A stretch of DNA of 64,000 bases, from positions 148,314 to 212,313 of the forward strand of contig JAFMHL010000001.1 in NCBI GenBank assembly GCA_017854535.1, in the 5' to 3' direction. Position 1 is the stretch's first letter. Every line of letters begins with the position of its first letter. Origin of the DNA: Nitratireductor sp. (GTDB taxonomy: Bacteria; Pseudomonadota; Alphaproteobacteria; Rhizobiales; Rhizobiaceae). Under the pieces are notes generated by a model. It searched no databases, was not told the origin of the DNA, and saw nothing but the letters and a program-made list of their open reading frames with translations. Below, one piece after another: positions 16,518 to 26,104 of the stretch. Both the position numbers and the translations under genes were made by a program.

Positions 16518-17411
16518 ATGGCTGGTATCCCTTACGATCAAATGGGCGGGCATATCTGGTTTAACGGTAAATTTGTTCCTTGGGGCGATGCTACGGTCCA
16601 TGTGCTGACCCATGGGCTGCATTATGCCAGTTCTGTGTTTGAGGGTGAACGCGCTTACGAGGGCGAGATATTCAAACTGTGCGCCCATACAGAACGCCTG
16701 TTTTATTCTGCGGAAACACTTGGGATGAAAATCCCATATTCCATTGAGGAAATTGATAAAGCCTGTGTTGATACCCTGGAAAAACAAGGCCTTAGAGATG
16801 CATATGTGCGCCCGGTTGCTTGGCGTGGCAGCGAAATGATGGGCGTTTCTGCCCAACTAAACACTATCAATGTAGCGATTGCGGTTTGGGAATGGCCAAG
16901 CTACTTCGCTCCAGAAGAAAAGTTGAAGGGTATCAAGCTGGATATGGCGGAATGGCGTAGACCCGATCCCAAGACCATCCCATGTTTTGCCAAGGCTGCC
17001 GGCCTTTATATGATTTGTACTTTGTCTAAACATGCGGCTGAAGCCAAAGGCTATGCAGATGCGTTGATGCTGGATTATCGCGGGCAGGTTGCCGAAGCCA
17101 CGGGTGCTAATGTGTTTTTCTTGAAAGATGGAAAGATCCACACGCCGAAACCTGATTGTTTTCTGGATGGCATTACGCGGCGAACAGTTATTGATCTAGC
17201 TAAAAGACGTGGTTATGAAATTATCGAGCGCGCGATCATGCCGGAAGAAATGAGTGATTTTTCTGAATGCTTTTTGACAGGGACTGCAGCTGAAGTGACG
17301 CCTGTTTCTGAGATCGGATCTTATCGTTTCACACCGGGCGAGGTTTCCAAAACACTAATGCAAGACTATGAAGCGGAAGTGCGCGGTCGCCCCGCAATTT
17401 CAGCAAGTTAG
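16518..17411 (+). CDS. ilvE: Branched-chain amino acid aminotransferase
   Basis: The 297-aa PLP enzyme of fold type IV performs the last step of Val, Leu and Ile synthesis and the first step of their breakdown. Marks are W-F-N-G-K-F-V-P-W, H-G-L-H-Y-A-S-S-V-F-E-G-E-R-A-Y, the G-I-T-R-R-T-V-I-D-L-A motif, and E-C-F-L-T-G-T-A-A-E-V-T-P-V near the C-terminus. ATG at 16518 has CAGGAG at 16505-16510. The longer open frame upstream to 16419 is non-coding in appearance. Confidence 0.95.
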   Translation: MAGIPYDQMGGHIWFNGKFVPWGDATVHVLTHGLHYASSVFEGERAYEGEIFKLCAHTERLFYSAETLGMKIPYSIEEIDKACVDTLEKQGLRDAYVRPVAWRGSEMMGVSAQLNTINVAIAVWEWPSYFAPEEKLKGIKLDMAEWRRPDPKTIPCFAKAAGLYMICTLSKHAAEAKGYADALMLDYRGQVAEATGANVFFLKDGKIHTPKPDCFLDGITRRTVIDLAKRRGYEIIERAIMPEEMSDFSECFLTGTAAEVTPVSEIGSYRFTPGEVSKTLMQDYEAEVRGRPAISAS

Positions 17412-17585
17412 TATCGTTTCAAGATAAAAAAACTGCCGGAACATGGTCAAAATTGATGGTTAACCATTCGTAAAGATTCACTTTGCCTATTTATTCGGCA
17501 AAGTCTAAAATAGCCCATCGGATCGCTCGATTCGTGACAAATGGGGAAGACGCAGGCTGTGCCTGCAAATATGGAGTATTAAATT

Positions 17586-17894
17586 ATGGAAGCACTTCTT
17601 CCACTGATCATTCAAGCAGTTTCTGGTGCCGCAGGTGGCGGTATCGTTGGTTCGTTGGTTAAGCAGGTTGGCATGTCACTATTGCCTAAGCTTTTGGCTG
17701 GCGGTGTAGGTGGTTTGCTTGGCGGCGCTGCTGCATCAGGTGCAGGCCCAATTGCTGATATGCTTGGCATGGCTGCTGGCGCTGACGCTGGTGGCATGAT
17801 GAACGGTATTCTGGGTCAAGTTGCAGGCGGCGCTATCGGCGGCGGTGCATTGACAGGTATCGGCGGCTTGCTAGCTGGCATGATGAAGAAATAA
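17586..17894 (+). CDS. Small glycine-rich hydrophobic protein, hypothetical
   Basis: This 102-aa protein is almost entirely Gly, Ala, Leu and Met. It has several G-G-x-x-G and G-A-G repeats, no charge beyond a few residues, and a C-terminal M-M-K-K. Segments G-G-I-V-G-S-L and G-G-L-L-G-G-A-A-A could pack as membrane hairpins. Small proteins like this are common in Rhizobiales and have no known function. It is monocistronic: ATG at 17586, and a strong terminator follows at once. The composition differs sharply from its neighbours, but codon use is normal. Confidence 0.75.
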   Translation: MEALLPLIIQAVSGAAGGGIVGSLVKQVGMSLLPKLLAGGVGGLLGGAAASGAGPIADMLGMAAGADAGGMMNGILGQVAGGAIGGGALTGIGGLLAGMMKK

Positions 17895-17922
17895 GGTTTT
17901 AACCTTAGTTTCGCGAAATTTT

Positions 17923-17948
17923 CGGGCAGCCTAGCGCTGCCCGTTTTT
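17923..17948 (+). terminator. Intrinsic terminator after the glycine-rich gene
   Basis: CGGGCAGC (17923-17930) pairs perfectly with GCTGCCCG (17936-17943), followed by a run of five T. It ends transcription of the small gene at 17586-17894. Confidence 0.85.
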
Positions 17949-18033
17949 ATTTGAACCTTGATAATTTGTGATGCATGGATAAATCCATTCCATCCATCGC
18001 ATTCTAGAATGACTAAAAATAGGAACCATCAAA

Positions 18034-18675
18034 ATGGGCAAACTTGCAGCTGCAATCGTCAACGTTACTCCATTTCAACAAAATTGCACATTGCTATGGG
18101 ATGACGAGACCATGATTGGCGCGGTTATTGATCCAGGTGGTGATATCGAGCGCATTGAACAGGCAATTAAAGATACCGGAATTACCGTTTCTCAGATTTT
18201 GCTAACCCATGGCCATATTGACCATGCTGGGGGTGCTGAAGCTTTGAAAAGTAAACTGGGTGTTGAGATCATCGGGCCGCATAAGGATGATCTTGACTTG
18301 CTGTCAAATATTGAAAAGCAGTCAGAAATGTTTGGCGTACCCGGGGCTTTTCAAAACGCTTCGCCAGATAAATGGCTGGAAGAGGGCGATGAAGTTGATA
18401 TCTCCGGTCACAAATTCAGTGTTTTCCATTGTCCCGGTCATGCCCCGGGCCATGTGATTTTCTATAATAAGGAAGCCCGCTTTGCCCATGTGGGGGATGT
18501 CTTATTTCAAGGCTCCATTGGCAGAACGGATTTGCCCGGCGGTGACCATGATAGTTTGATCAAGTCGATCAAAGAAAAATTGTTTCCACTAGGGGATGAT
18601 GTTTCATTTATCTGCGGCCACGGTCCCGGAAGCACAATCGGCCAGGAACGCCAAACCAATCCGTTTTTGATTTAG
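18034..18675 (+). CDS. MBL-fold metallo-hydrolase, glyoxalase II-like
   Basis: The 213-aa protein has a complete metallo-beta-lactamase metal site: T-H-G-H-I-D-H-A-G-G near residue 50, H-C-P-G-H-A-P-G-H for the next His, and H-V-G-D-V-L-F for the bridging Asp, with a last His in C-G-H-G-P. The N-terminus N-C-T-L-L-W-D and the short length match the YcbL / GloC type of glyoxalase II, which hydrolyses S-lactoylglutathione in some species. The exact thioester substrate cannot be set from sequence. It is monocistronic. Confidence 0.9.
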   Translation: MGKLAAAIVNVTPFQQNCTLLWDDETMIGAVIDPGGDIERIEQAIKDTGITVSQILLTHGHIDHAGGAEALKSKLGVEIIGPHKDDLDLLSNIEKQSEMFGVPGAFQNASPDKWLEEGDEVDISGHKFSVFHCPGHAPGHVIFYNKEARFAHVGDVLFQGSIGRTDLPGGDHDSLIKSIKEKLFPLGDDVSFICGHGPGSTIGQERQTNPFLI

Positions 18676-18701
18676 TCCAAAAAATGTAGCTGCGCTTTAA
18701 A

Positions 18702-18841
18702 AGCACCTTGATTTTAGAGAAGGTGCAAGAGGTTGGTATGTTCTCGAACCAGCGTCTCAACGCTAAAGAACACATCGGTTTGGTAGGTATTGGGGTATAA
18801 CCGACACAACGTGGGGTTCATGCCTACCTCTTGCAAGGTCA
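18702..18841. other. Intergenic region with nested inverted repeats
   Basis: GCACCTT and AAGGTGC form a 7-bp hairpin ending near 18726. The right arm overlaps GTGCAAGAGGTTGGTATG, which pairs imperfectly (about 15 of 18) with CATGCCTACCTCTTGCAA near 18819-18836. The two structures are mutually exclusive. No ORF of note lies here and no T tail follows. It could be a small RNA or a remnant. Confidence 0.3.
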
Positions 18842-18954
18842 ACTTAACCCTACGTGGTTAGCGAAAGTTAAATAACATGAACTTATTCTGGCCGAATGAT
18901 CGTACAAAGATGAACAAGTCGGATTGGCTATTTTGATAATAGCTAAATTCGACT

Positions 18955-21390
18955 TTATGCGGTCAATGCCATTTTAAACTCTGCATCTGTTTCATCTGGA
19001 TTTTCGCGCTTGTTTATCCATTCAGTAAGGTTCTTCTTTGCCATTGGCGTAGCAAAGTAAAAGCCCTGTAGCTCTGTACATCCCAAGCGCCTCAAGATGG
19101 CAGCTTCTTCTGCTGTCTCAACACCTTCAGCAACTGTTTTACAATTTAGACCTTTAGCCATGTTGATGGTTACCTCAAAAATAACGCGCGTGCGCTCATC
19201 TCTTGTGATGCGGGCGGTCAGGGGACCATCAATCTTGATCGTATTGACGCGCAACTCTGATAATCTGGTCAGATTAGAATACCCACGGCCATAATCATCC
19301 AGTGAAACTTTGAAGCCAAGCTTGTGTAATTTGCTGATAACTTCACTGGCACCGCCATCACCTGATAGAGCGGTTTCTTCTGTAACTTCGATTTCAAGCC
19401 TTCTCGGATCGCAGTCTTCTTCCATTAAAATTGCATGGATGCGTTCTACAAAATTTTGAGAGCAAAATTGGCGAGAAGCAATATTTACTGCGATGTTTAG
19501 CTCTCGACCGTTGTTCTGCCAATCTTTCATGTCACGGCAAGCTCGTCTTACAACCCACTCACCCAAAGCGTTCGTAATGTCACTGCCCTCAATAACAGGG
19601 ATAAAGTCAGCCGGAGAAATCAGGCCACGTGTCGGATGGAACCAACGGATCAATGCCTCCACACTGTCAACATCATTGCTGATCGTGTTTACTTTCGGTT
19701 GATAAAACAACTCAAATTCATCATTGGAAATAGCAAGGTGTACGTCTCGGCGTATCTCACCGGCTGTTAGTTCGCCCGTACCATCCCCATATCTCTTGAT
19801 GCTTTCTCCAACGCTCTTTTTCGCATGGAAAACTGCTATGTCGGTCTTTTTGATTAGCTGATCATATGTAAGGCCATGTTCAGGGAAACTGGCCATCCCA
19901 ATATGTCCAAACAGTTTGATATTTGTATGCAGACCGGAAATCGGAGAGCGAACGGCCTCCAAAATTTGGGCGTTGATTTGCGATAGTTTACCCAAGCCAT
20001 TGTTTTCAGGGATGAATATTACAAACTCGTTACCTCTGAAGCGCGCAATACATGCTTTTGGAATGCCATCTGAATCCAAGTGGCCTTCAACAACTCTAGC
20101 AGGACTATGGCCGGTCAACAGTTCAAGTATGCTGCTGATACGTGAACCGATTGTACGAAGCACCTGGTCGCCGACATTATGGCCGTGGCCGTCATTAATT
20201 TCTTTGAAATTGCAGATATCAATGAAAAGCATCACGCCGCTCAAATCACGTTTCGCCATTTCCGCAAGTGAATTTTCCATTATCTGGGTAAATGCTTCAC
20301 GGTTAGGCAGACTTGTTACACTATCGGTATATGCCAACATTTTCATCTTATTATGTGTTGAACGCAGACGTTTCGCCATGTCCACAAAAGATTGTTCCAA
20401 CTGCTGATTTTCCGTCGGCGCAAAATGGTTTGTCGCAAGTTTCAAGTCTTCAATATTGCCTTCTTTACCCACCTTTTTGACGATCTTATTAAGGCGTTCC
20501 AATGGACCGGAAATAACGTTGGACACCATGATGCAACCAAGCAAGATTGCCGCTAAGATCAAGGTGAAGATAATCGAGGCCGTTTTGGTTACCAAGCGGC
20601 TTTCGCCGATAATTTCTTCTTTGTTACGCGGTATCATCAATCCCCATTGTGTTGACGGGATCGAGGCAAAGCCTGCAAGCATCTGCGTTTGCGTAGCGGG
20701 TGAAAAGAATTCCATGACACCGTTGTTGCCCTGCGTTGCTAGATTTACAGGTGCAAGCTTGGCTATATTTCTCCCCATTGCCTGCCAAGTTTTGTTTGGG
20801 TGTGCAATCAAGTCGCCTTGAGCGTCAAAAATCGCCGCATGTCCTGTATTTCCAACACGGATTGAGCCAGCTAATTTTGTGAAGAAGTCGGTGCTCAATT
20901 CGGCGATAACTAGTTTATCTTTAACTTTACGGGAAATCAAAAACACATTCTTGCCATCAGGCTTTTTAATCAAAGACGAGATCACGGCTTTGTCTGTTTG
21001 CGAAGTCTCATTCAGCTTTGATAAAGTCTCTGCATCCATAAATTTCGAACTGGAATTTCTAGTGATTCCTGATTTGCCAAGTTGATAAGTCTGCAGTGTT
21101 TTTCCGGTTTTCGAATCCACAACACAATATTCGTTTAGATCCCCATGACTTTGGATATCCAACGCTATTTCGCCAAAATTTGATCTGACCATCTCTGTGA
21201 AGTGTTGATTGAATGCATGCATATTGCCATTGATGTAACGGTCCATCGTATCGGCATGTGTTTCAGCCAGAACGAGTTGGCTTTTTCCTGCGCTCGAAAT
21301 TTCGTTTTCTATCGAAAATTTTTTTGAACCCAAAGTCCAATTGATAATAATGGAAGTATCGAGAATATCCCGAATACCAAATAAAGCCAA
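18955..21390 (-). CDS. Membrane GGDEF-EAL cyclic-di-GMP protein, N-terminus frameshifted
   Basis: The open frame gives 811 aa from a TTG. Residues about 30-265 look like a periplasmic dCache sensor, TM2 is near 270-293, a HAMP-like linker follows, then GGDEF (about 350-525) and EAL (about 545-790). The GGDEF active site reads R-G-N-E-F, so cyclase activity is doubtful. The EAL domain keeps E-A-L-I-R-W, N-I-A-S-R-Q-F, E-V-T-E-E-T, D-D-Y-G-R-G-Y-S-N and K-I-D-G, so it should be an active phosphodiesterase. The first 25 residues of this frame are not membrane-like. A proper first TM helix starts at ATG 21404 in the next frame, and the frames meet at a 7-A run. As read, the protein is interrupted. 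Confidence 0.85.
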   Translation of the reverse strand: MALFGIRDILDTSIIINWTLGSKKFSIENEISSAGKSQLVLAETHADTMDRYINGNMHAFNQHFTEMVRSNFGEIALDIQSHGDLNEYCVVDSKTGKTLQTYQLGKSGITRNSSSKFMDAETLSKLNETSQTDKAVISSLIKKPDGKNVFLISRKVKDKLVIAELSTDFFTKLAGSIRVGNTGHAAIFDAQGDLIAHPNKTWQAMGRNIAKLAPVNLATQGNNGVMEFFSPATQTQMLAGFASIPSTQWGLMIPRNKEEIIGESRLVTKTASIIFTLILAAILLGCIMVSNVISGPLERLNKIVKKVGKEGNIEDLKLATNHFAPTENQQLEQSFVDMAKRLRSTHNKMKMLAYTDSVTSLPNREAFTQIMENSLAEMAKRDLSGVMLFIDICNFKEINDGHGHNVGDQVLRTIGSRISSILELLTGHSPARVVEGHLDSDGIPKACIARFRGNEFVIFIPENNGLGKLSQINAQILEAVRSPISGLHTNIKLFGHIGMASFPEHGLTYDQLIKKTDIAVFHAKKSVGESIKRYGDGTGELTAGEIRRDVHLAISNDEFELFYQPKVNTISNDVDSVEALIRWFHPTRGLISPADFIPVIEGSDITNALGEWVVRRACRDMKDWQNNGRELNIAVNIASRQFCSQNFVERIHAILMEEDCDPRRLEIEVTEETALSGDGGASEVISKLHKLGFKVSLDDYGRGYSNLTRLSELRVNTIKIDGPLTARITRDERTRVIFEVTINMAKGLNCKTVAEGVETAEEAAILRRLGCTELQGFYFATPMAKKNLTEWINKRENPDETDAEFKMALTA

Positions 21391-21404
21391 AATCTGATCC
21401 GCAT
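21309..21404 (-). other. Displaced N-terminal TM helix of the GGDEF-EAL gene
   Basis: ATG at 21404 starts a 31-codon frame M-R-I-R-F-W-L-Y-L-V-F-G-I-F-S-I-L-P ending at TAG (21309-21311). It reads as a basic start plus a strong TM helix, the missing anchor of the GGDEF-EAL protein. It joins the main frame only through a -1 shift. The shift point is the 7-A run next to four T (21315-21325 on the plus strand), which includes A-AAA-AAT in the slippery phase. Confidence 0.75.
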
Positions 21405-21764
21405 AACCGCCCCCAAAGCTAAAAATAAATGCTTCGTAGAGATAGCAATTATCAAATACGATATTCTTAATCGTGGGAATGTTTCGGCAGATTTAGAAAG
21501 TCTTGGTTAAGGCAATATGAAATTGAATTTCCCTTTTGGAAATCAAATACGTGACGGTTTTGGGGATGTTATTAGCATTTTATGGATGTTTACAGACCGG
21601 TATGTTTGAGCGAATATATCCGGGGTCTTCCACAAAATAGATCTCCCAGTCGAGTCCAGATTCTGGTTAGGAAAGGTGGTTTGACAAAATACACATTCGC
21701 CACGCCAATCTATGGCTAAGTTCAAATCAGGCCATCGAAGTTTTTTATTGAAACGTAACCGCAT
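21405..21764. other. Intergenic region between GGDEF-EAL and DUF2461 genes
   Basis: This 360-bp divergent gap holds no credible gene. It contains one diverged copy of the 31-bp repeat (21625-21658) and presumably promoters for both flanking genes. Confidence 0.5.
21625..21658 (-). repeat. Dispersed repeat, copy 3
   Basis: On the minus strand it reads GGACTCGACTGGGAGATC, then ATTTTGTGGAAGAC. It shares with copy 1 (14714 onward) both the GGGAG core and the following ATTTTGTGGAAGAC, which copy 2 lacks. The match over about 33 bp has roughly five differences. Confidence 0.55.
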
Positions 21765-22457
21765 ATGACATCTTTTGAGTTTCCAGGCTTTGAACTGACA
21801 TTACCAGAGTTTTTGGCCCAGTTGAGAGAGATTGCTTCAGAAGACTGGTTGGAGCAACATAAAGAGAAATATGATAGTCAGTGCATTCAGCCCTGCCTGA
21901 ATTTTATTAGGGCCATGGCTGCGAAAGTTGCAGGATTTGATCCGCCGCATATTGCGGTTCCGGTTCTTGGAGGTTCATTGCGCAATCGAAAGGTAGATGT
22001 GGCAAACACATCTGGAAGTCATACGTCTTTTCTTCATCTGGTTTTTTGGGGAGGAGACGAAGCCCTGATCTCACCAAGTCTTCATTTAATCCTCAGCTCT
22101 GGTGGTCTGGGCTTTGGGGCTGGCCAATGGCAGTTTAATGAAGCCCAGTTGACGCGTTATCATAAAGCTCTGGGCAATGAACTAGCTGTAACTGAACTGG
22201 TCCATGCGATAGAAAATGCGAAACAGGGTGGATGTCATTTGGAAAAGCCGCAGTTAAAAATTGTACCTAACGAACTTTCGCTTTCAGGGCATGCCAGGCA
22301 ATTATCACTGCATACTGGTTTGGTTGTTCGCAATCGCAATGAAGACTATGACCCACAGATGTTTACACCTTCCTGTGTTGAATGGGTGTGTGAGCGTTTG
22401 CAACATTTGGTTCCTTTACAGAAATGGTTGATGCAAAATGTTTATGAAATTCACTAA
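21765..22457 (+). CDS. DUF2461-like protein
   Basis: The 230-aa soluble protein has W-L-E-Q-H-K-E-K-Y near residue 30, a long helix with F-I-R-A-M-A-A-K-V, then F-L-H-L-V-F-W-G-G-D, and I-L-S-S-G-G-L-G-F-G-A-G-Q-W-Q-F with a paired V-V-R-N-R-N later. The W-x-x-x-x-K-x-x-Y start and the Gly-rich centre resemble the DUF2461 (TIGR02453) family, whose function is unknown. The last codons overlap the DUF1176 gene by 20 bp, so the two are probably co-transcribed. Confidence 0.7.
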   Translation: MTSFEFPGFELTLPEFLAQLREIASEDWLEQHKEKYDSQCIQPCLNFIRAMAAKVAGFDPPHIAVPVLGGSLRNRKVDVANTSGSHTSFLHLVFWGGDEALISPSLHLILSSGGLGFGAGQWQFNEAQLTRYHKALGNELAVTELVHAIENAKQGGCHLEKPQLKIVPNELSLSGHARQLSLHTGLVVRNRNEDYDPQMFTPSCVEWVCERLQHLVPLQKWLMQNVYEIH

Positions 22458-23493
22458 GCTATTTTCGTTTGTTTTAGCGTTTTCGATCTCTTTGATTGGT
22501 GCTGTGCAAGCGGGCCCTTCCAAATCGTTTAAACAGTGGGATGCATTTTGCAGTGACGTATTAGAATGCAGTTTCACCAATTGGGTAGAAAGTGATGTTG
22601 TTAATTCCTTTGCTTTTTTGCGAGATGGTGAAGCGAATGCGTCGGTGGATATTAAGGTATATATCGGTCAGCCCTTATCACAAAAAGCTAATCTAATTGT
22701 GTCTATCCCAAGCGTATTGGAGAAGTTTGTTTTGGCTTTTGACGCGGCAGAAAAGACAGACGGATATGTCCAGTTTTCTGACCCTCGTATTGAGAATGAA
22801 TTGTTGCCTGCAATGCGCGCGGGTGCCTCGATGCTGGTTTCAGTTGAAACCGCTGAACCATCATCGCCTGTAGAGTTCTCGCTGTCAGGCGCAACGGCTG
22901 TGATGTTGTATCTTGATGAAGTGCAAGATCGATTGAACAAAACAGATGCATTGGTTCAAAAAGGGCCTGAGCCTGCAACGGGTGTAAAAAGTCGTGCAGT
23001 AGAGTTGAAGAGCACTGCAGACCTACCACAAGCCGTGGCTATGGCTTGGCAAAACCATCCCGACCAATGCAATGAGGGAATTGATGATCAAGATCTGATT
23101 GCCAGCTTTGGCGGTATATCAATTGACTGGGATCGGGAAGGCAATGTCAAACACTACATTATTCCCTGTGGCGGACCTGGCGCTTATAATTTGATCTATG
23201 CGGCGTTCCTTTTGGATATGGAAACCGGCACTGCCCGCAATTTACCATTTCCAACGATGACGCCAGATGGGCCAAGCGTTCATAATACAATTATCAATAT
23301 GTCATGGAATGAGAAGGCTTCTCAATTGTCAGCTTTTGCTAAAGCTCGCGGCCTTGGAGATTGCGGAACTTCGAGCATTTGGGTGTGGGATGGCACTGGA
23401 ATTTACGGCAATTTTGTACTTCTGGAGCAACGTGCGAAACATGATTGTGATGGGATTTATGACGATTGGCCATTGGTTTGGCCTGTCCAATAA
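22438..23493 (+). CDS. Exported DUF1176 protein
   Basis: The 351-aa protein has a Sec signal peptide (M-K-F-T-K-L then a hydrophobic core, cleavage near V-Q-A-G). The mature part begins with F-K-Q-W-D-A-F-C-S-D-V-L-E-C-S-F, a pattern of paired Cys seen in DUF1176. It ends with a domain rich in W and G that contains G-L-G-D-C-G-T-S-S-I-W-V-W-D-G. DUF1176 proteins are periplasmic and of unknown role. The start may be ATG 22438 or ATG 22444; the second gives a more regular signal peptide. Confidence 0.82.
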   Translation: MFMKFTKLFSFVLAFSISLIGAVQAGPSKSFKQWDAFCSDVLECSFTNWVESDVVNSFAFLRDGEANASVDIKVYIGQPLSQKANLIVSIPSVLEKFVLAFDAAEKTDGYVQFSDPRIENELLPAMRAGASMLVSVETAEPSSPVEFSLSGATAVMLYLDEVQDRLNKTDALVQKGPEPATGVKSRAVELKSTADLPQAVAMAWQNHPDQCNEGIDDQDLIASFGGISIDWDREGNVKHYIIPCGGPGAYNLIYAAFLLDMETGTARNLPFPTMTPDGPSVHNTIINMSWNEKASQLSAFAKARGLGDCGTSSIWVWDGTGIYGNFVLLEQRAKHDCDGIYDDWPLVWPVQ

Positions 23494-23503
23494 ACTGTCT
23501 GCC

Positions 23504-24037
23504 TCAAGGCTTGATTTCGAACTTTGCCAATGCCCTCAAGATTTGCTTTGTAAGTTTAAGATTGTTGCCCATGTCGCTTTGCCCAACAAGAGCTCGGCCA
23601 TGAATGGCGAGTGTCGACTTGACTATGCCCAGCTTTATCAGCTCGATCGTGAAGACATCGGGAAACCGCAATATGGGTGTTCTGCGCACAAAGTGAAACT
23701 TTAGAGGATCGCTCCCATCATCGAGCCGTTCGATCAGAGGAAGCTCTGCCAAAATATTACGGATTTGAATGCTTAGGTCACCGACGCCGACTGCATAGGC
23801 TCCGGTCTCAATATCTGGTGCGCGCAAAGGGCAAAAATCAATCAGGTTTTTGCCCGGACAAGCCAATGCCTCATTGGGTTTAAGGGCTGGCTCAAGCGTT
23901 TGAAAATTCGCCTGATCGAGTTTCGGATTACCCGCCAGTCGCTGCCAGAAACCATCGCGGTCTATCATGAAAGTAATCGCCAGAGCAGCGAATAGGGCAA
24001 GGATGATGGGCAGGATAGTCATAATCGTTTTTTTCAT
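23504..24037 (-). CDS. DUF1499 membrane-anchored protein
   Basis: The product is 177 aa from ATG 24037. It starts M-K-K-T-I-M and has one N-terminal TM helix, then a domain with L-A-C-P, F-C-P-L-R-A-P-D, L-P-L-I-E-R-L and V-R-R-T-P-I-L-R-F-P-D, which matches DUF1499. The family is common in Alphaproteobacteria, with unknown function. Upstream to 24121 the frame is open but shows no coding character. There is no clear ribosome binding site. It is convergent with the DUF1176 gene. Its codons 2-4 include an intact 7-A run. Confidence 0.78.
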   Translation of the reverse strand: MKKTIMTILPIILALFAALAITFMIDRDGFWQRLAGNPKLDQANFQTLEPALKPNEALACPGKNLIDFCPLRAPDIETGAYAVGVGDLSIQIRNILAELPLIERLDDGSDPLKFHFVRRTPILRFPDVFTIELIKLGIVKSTLAIHGRALVGQSDMGNNLKLTKQILRALAKFEIKP

Positions 24038-24283
24038 TGGGGAGGGGGCCTTTTGATCTTTGGCGGGGTTTAGCGCTGTTAGGACGTTGAAGCAAATATC
24101 TAATTGTCTTCCGGAATACACCAGCCTACGGCAGCATCAAGCTCCAAAGATAGGTAAACTGCTCTCGTTGGGTTGATAGAGGTGTTCAAAAAGTTTCCCC
24201 GCCATAAACACTTGGTTTATAGCAGATAAAAGATGGGCGCTAAGTTGTGCTCAAATACTGAATGTGGTGCTTGACCTCGTTGA

Positions 24284-24487
24284 GAGCAACACGCATCCAA
24301 CCAGCAGGACGTTGTTACGAGGCGCGCCCTTGCCATTAACGTAGAGCGCCGTCGTTCTGCCGAACTTTGCAGCTCCGGTATTCCTGTGCTCGTCACCGGA
24401 ATCACCAGATGTGCTTCACCAACGCGGGAAACCAAACTTGATCTCGGCCCCATGCTGACAACAGCTTACATAACTGGTTTGCTATGA
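24284..24487 (+). pseudogene. Possible gene remnant in a 576-bp gap
   Basis: Between the DUF1499 start and the aminotransferase start lies a 67-codon open stretch without a start codon. It reads through V-E-R-R-R-S-A-E-L and P-V-L-V-T-G-I-T-R, ending T-A-Y-I-T-G-L-L-stop. It looks more GC-rich than the flanking AT-rich spacer and has protein-like composition. It may be the tail of a decayed gene. The family was not recognised. The rest of 24038-24613 shows nothing. Confidence 0.25.
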
Positions 24488-24505
24488 GATCTGTGTTGGA
24501 GTTAG

Positions 24506-25816
<1,311 letters not shown>

Positions 25817-26104
25817 TTTAACGCGATAGCGATCAGAATTGAGGGACGAATCGTGGCGCGGTTCGCCCTTTTTCTATGTGAAAATCTTTATTGAAGATTG
25901 TGAACTTGCCGAGCATTTTAAGTATTGCGTTTAACCTATGCAGAGGAATCGTTGCCTAATTGCCACAGCGATTGATTGAATCGCGTTTTACACCATGAAT
26001 CCAAGACAATTTTGGAATTTCGTTTGCTGCCTCAAAGCGTATCGCCTAAAAATTACCATCTTTCTTGCGGGTTGGGCGCCTCGCTGTATTTGGGCTATTG
26101 GGAA

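Noticed and set aside
25976..26104. Upstream extension of the beta-barrel gene
   Set aside because: It begins at TTG, has no ribosome binding site and would bury the signal peptide 43 residues inside the protein.
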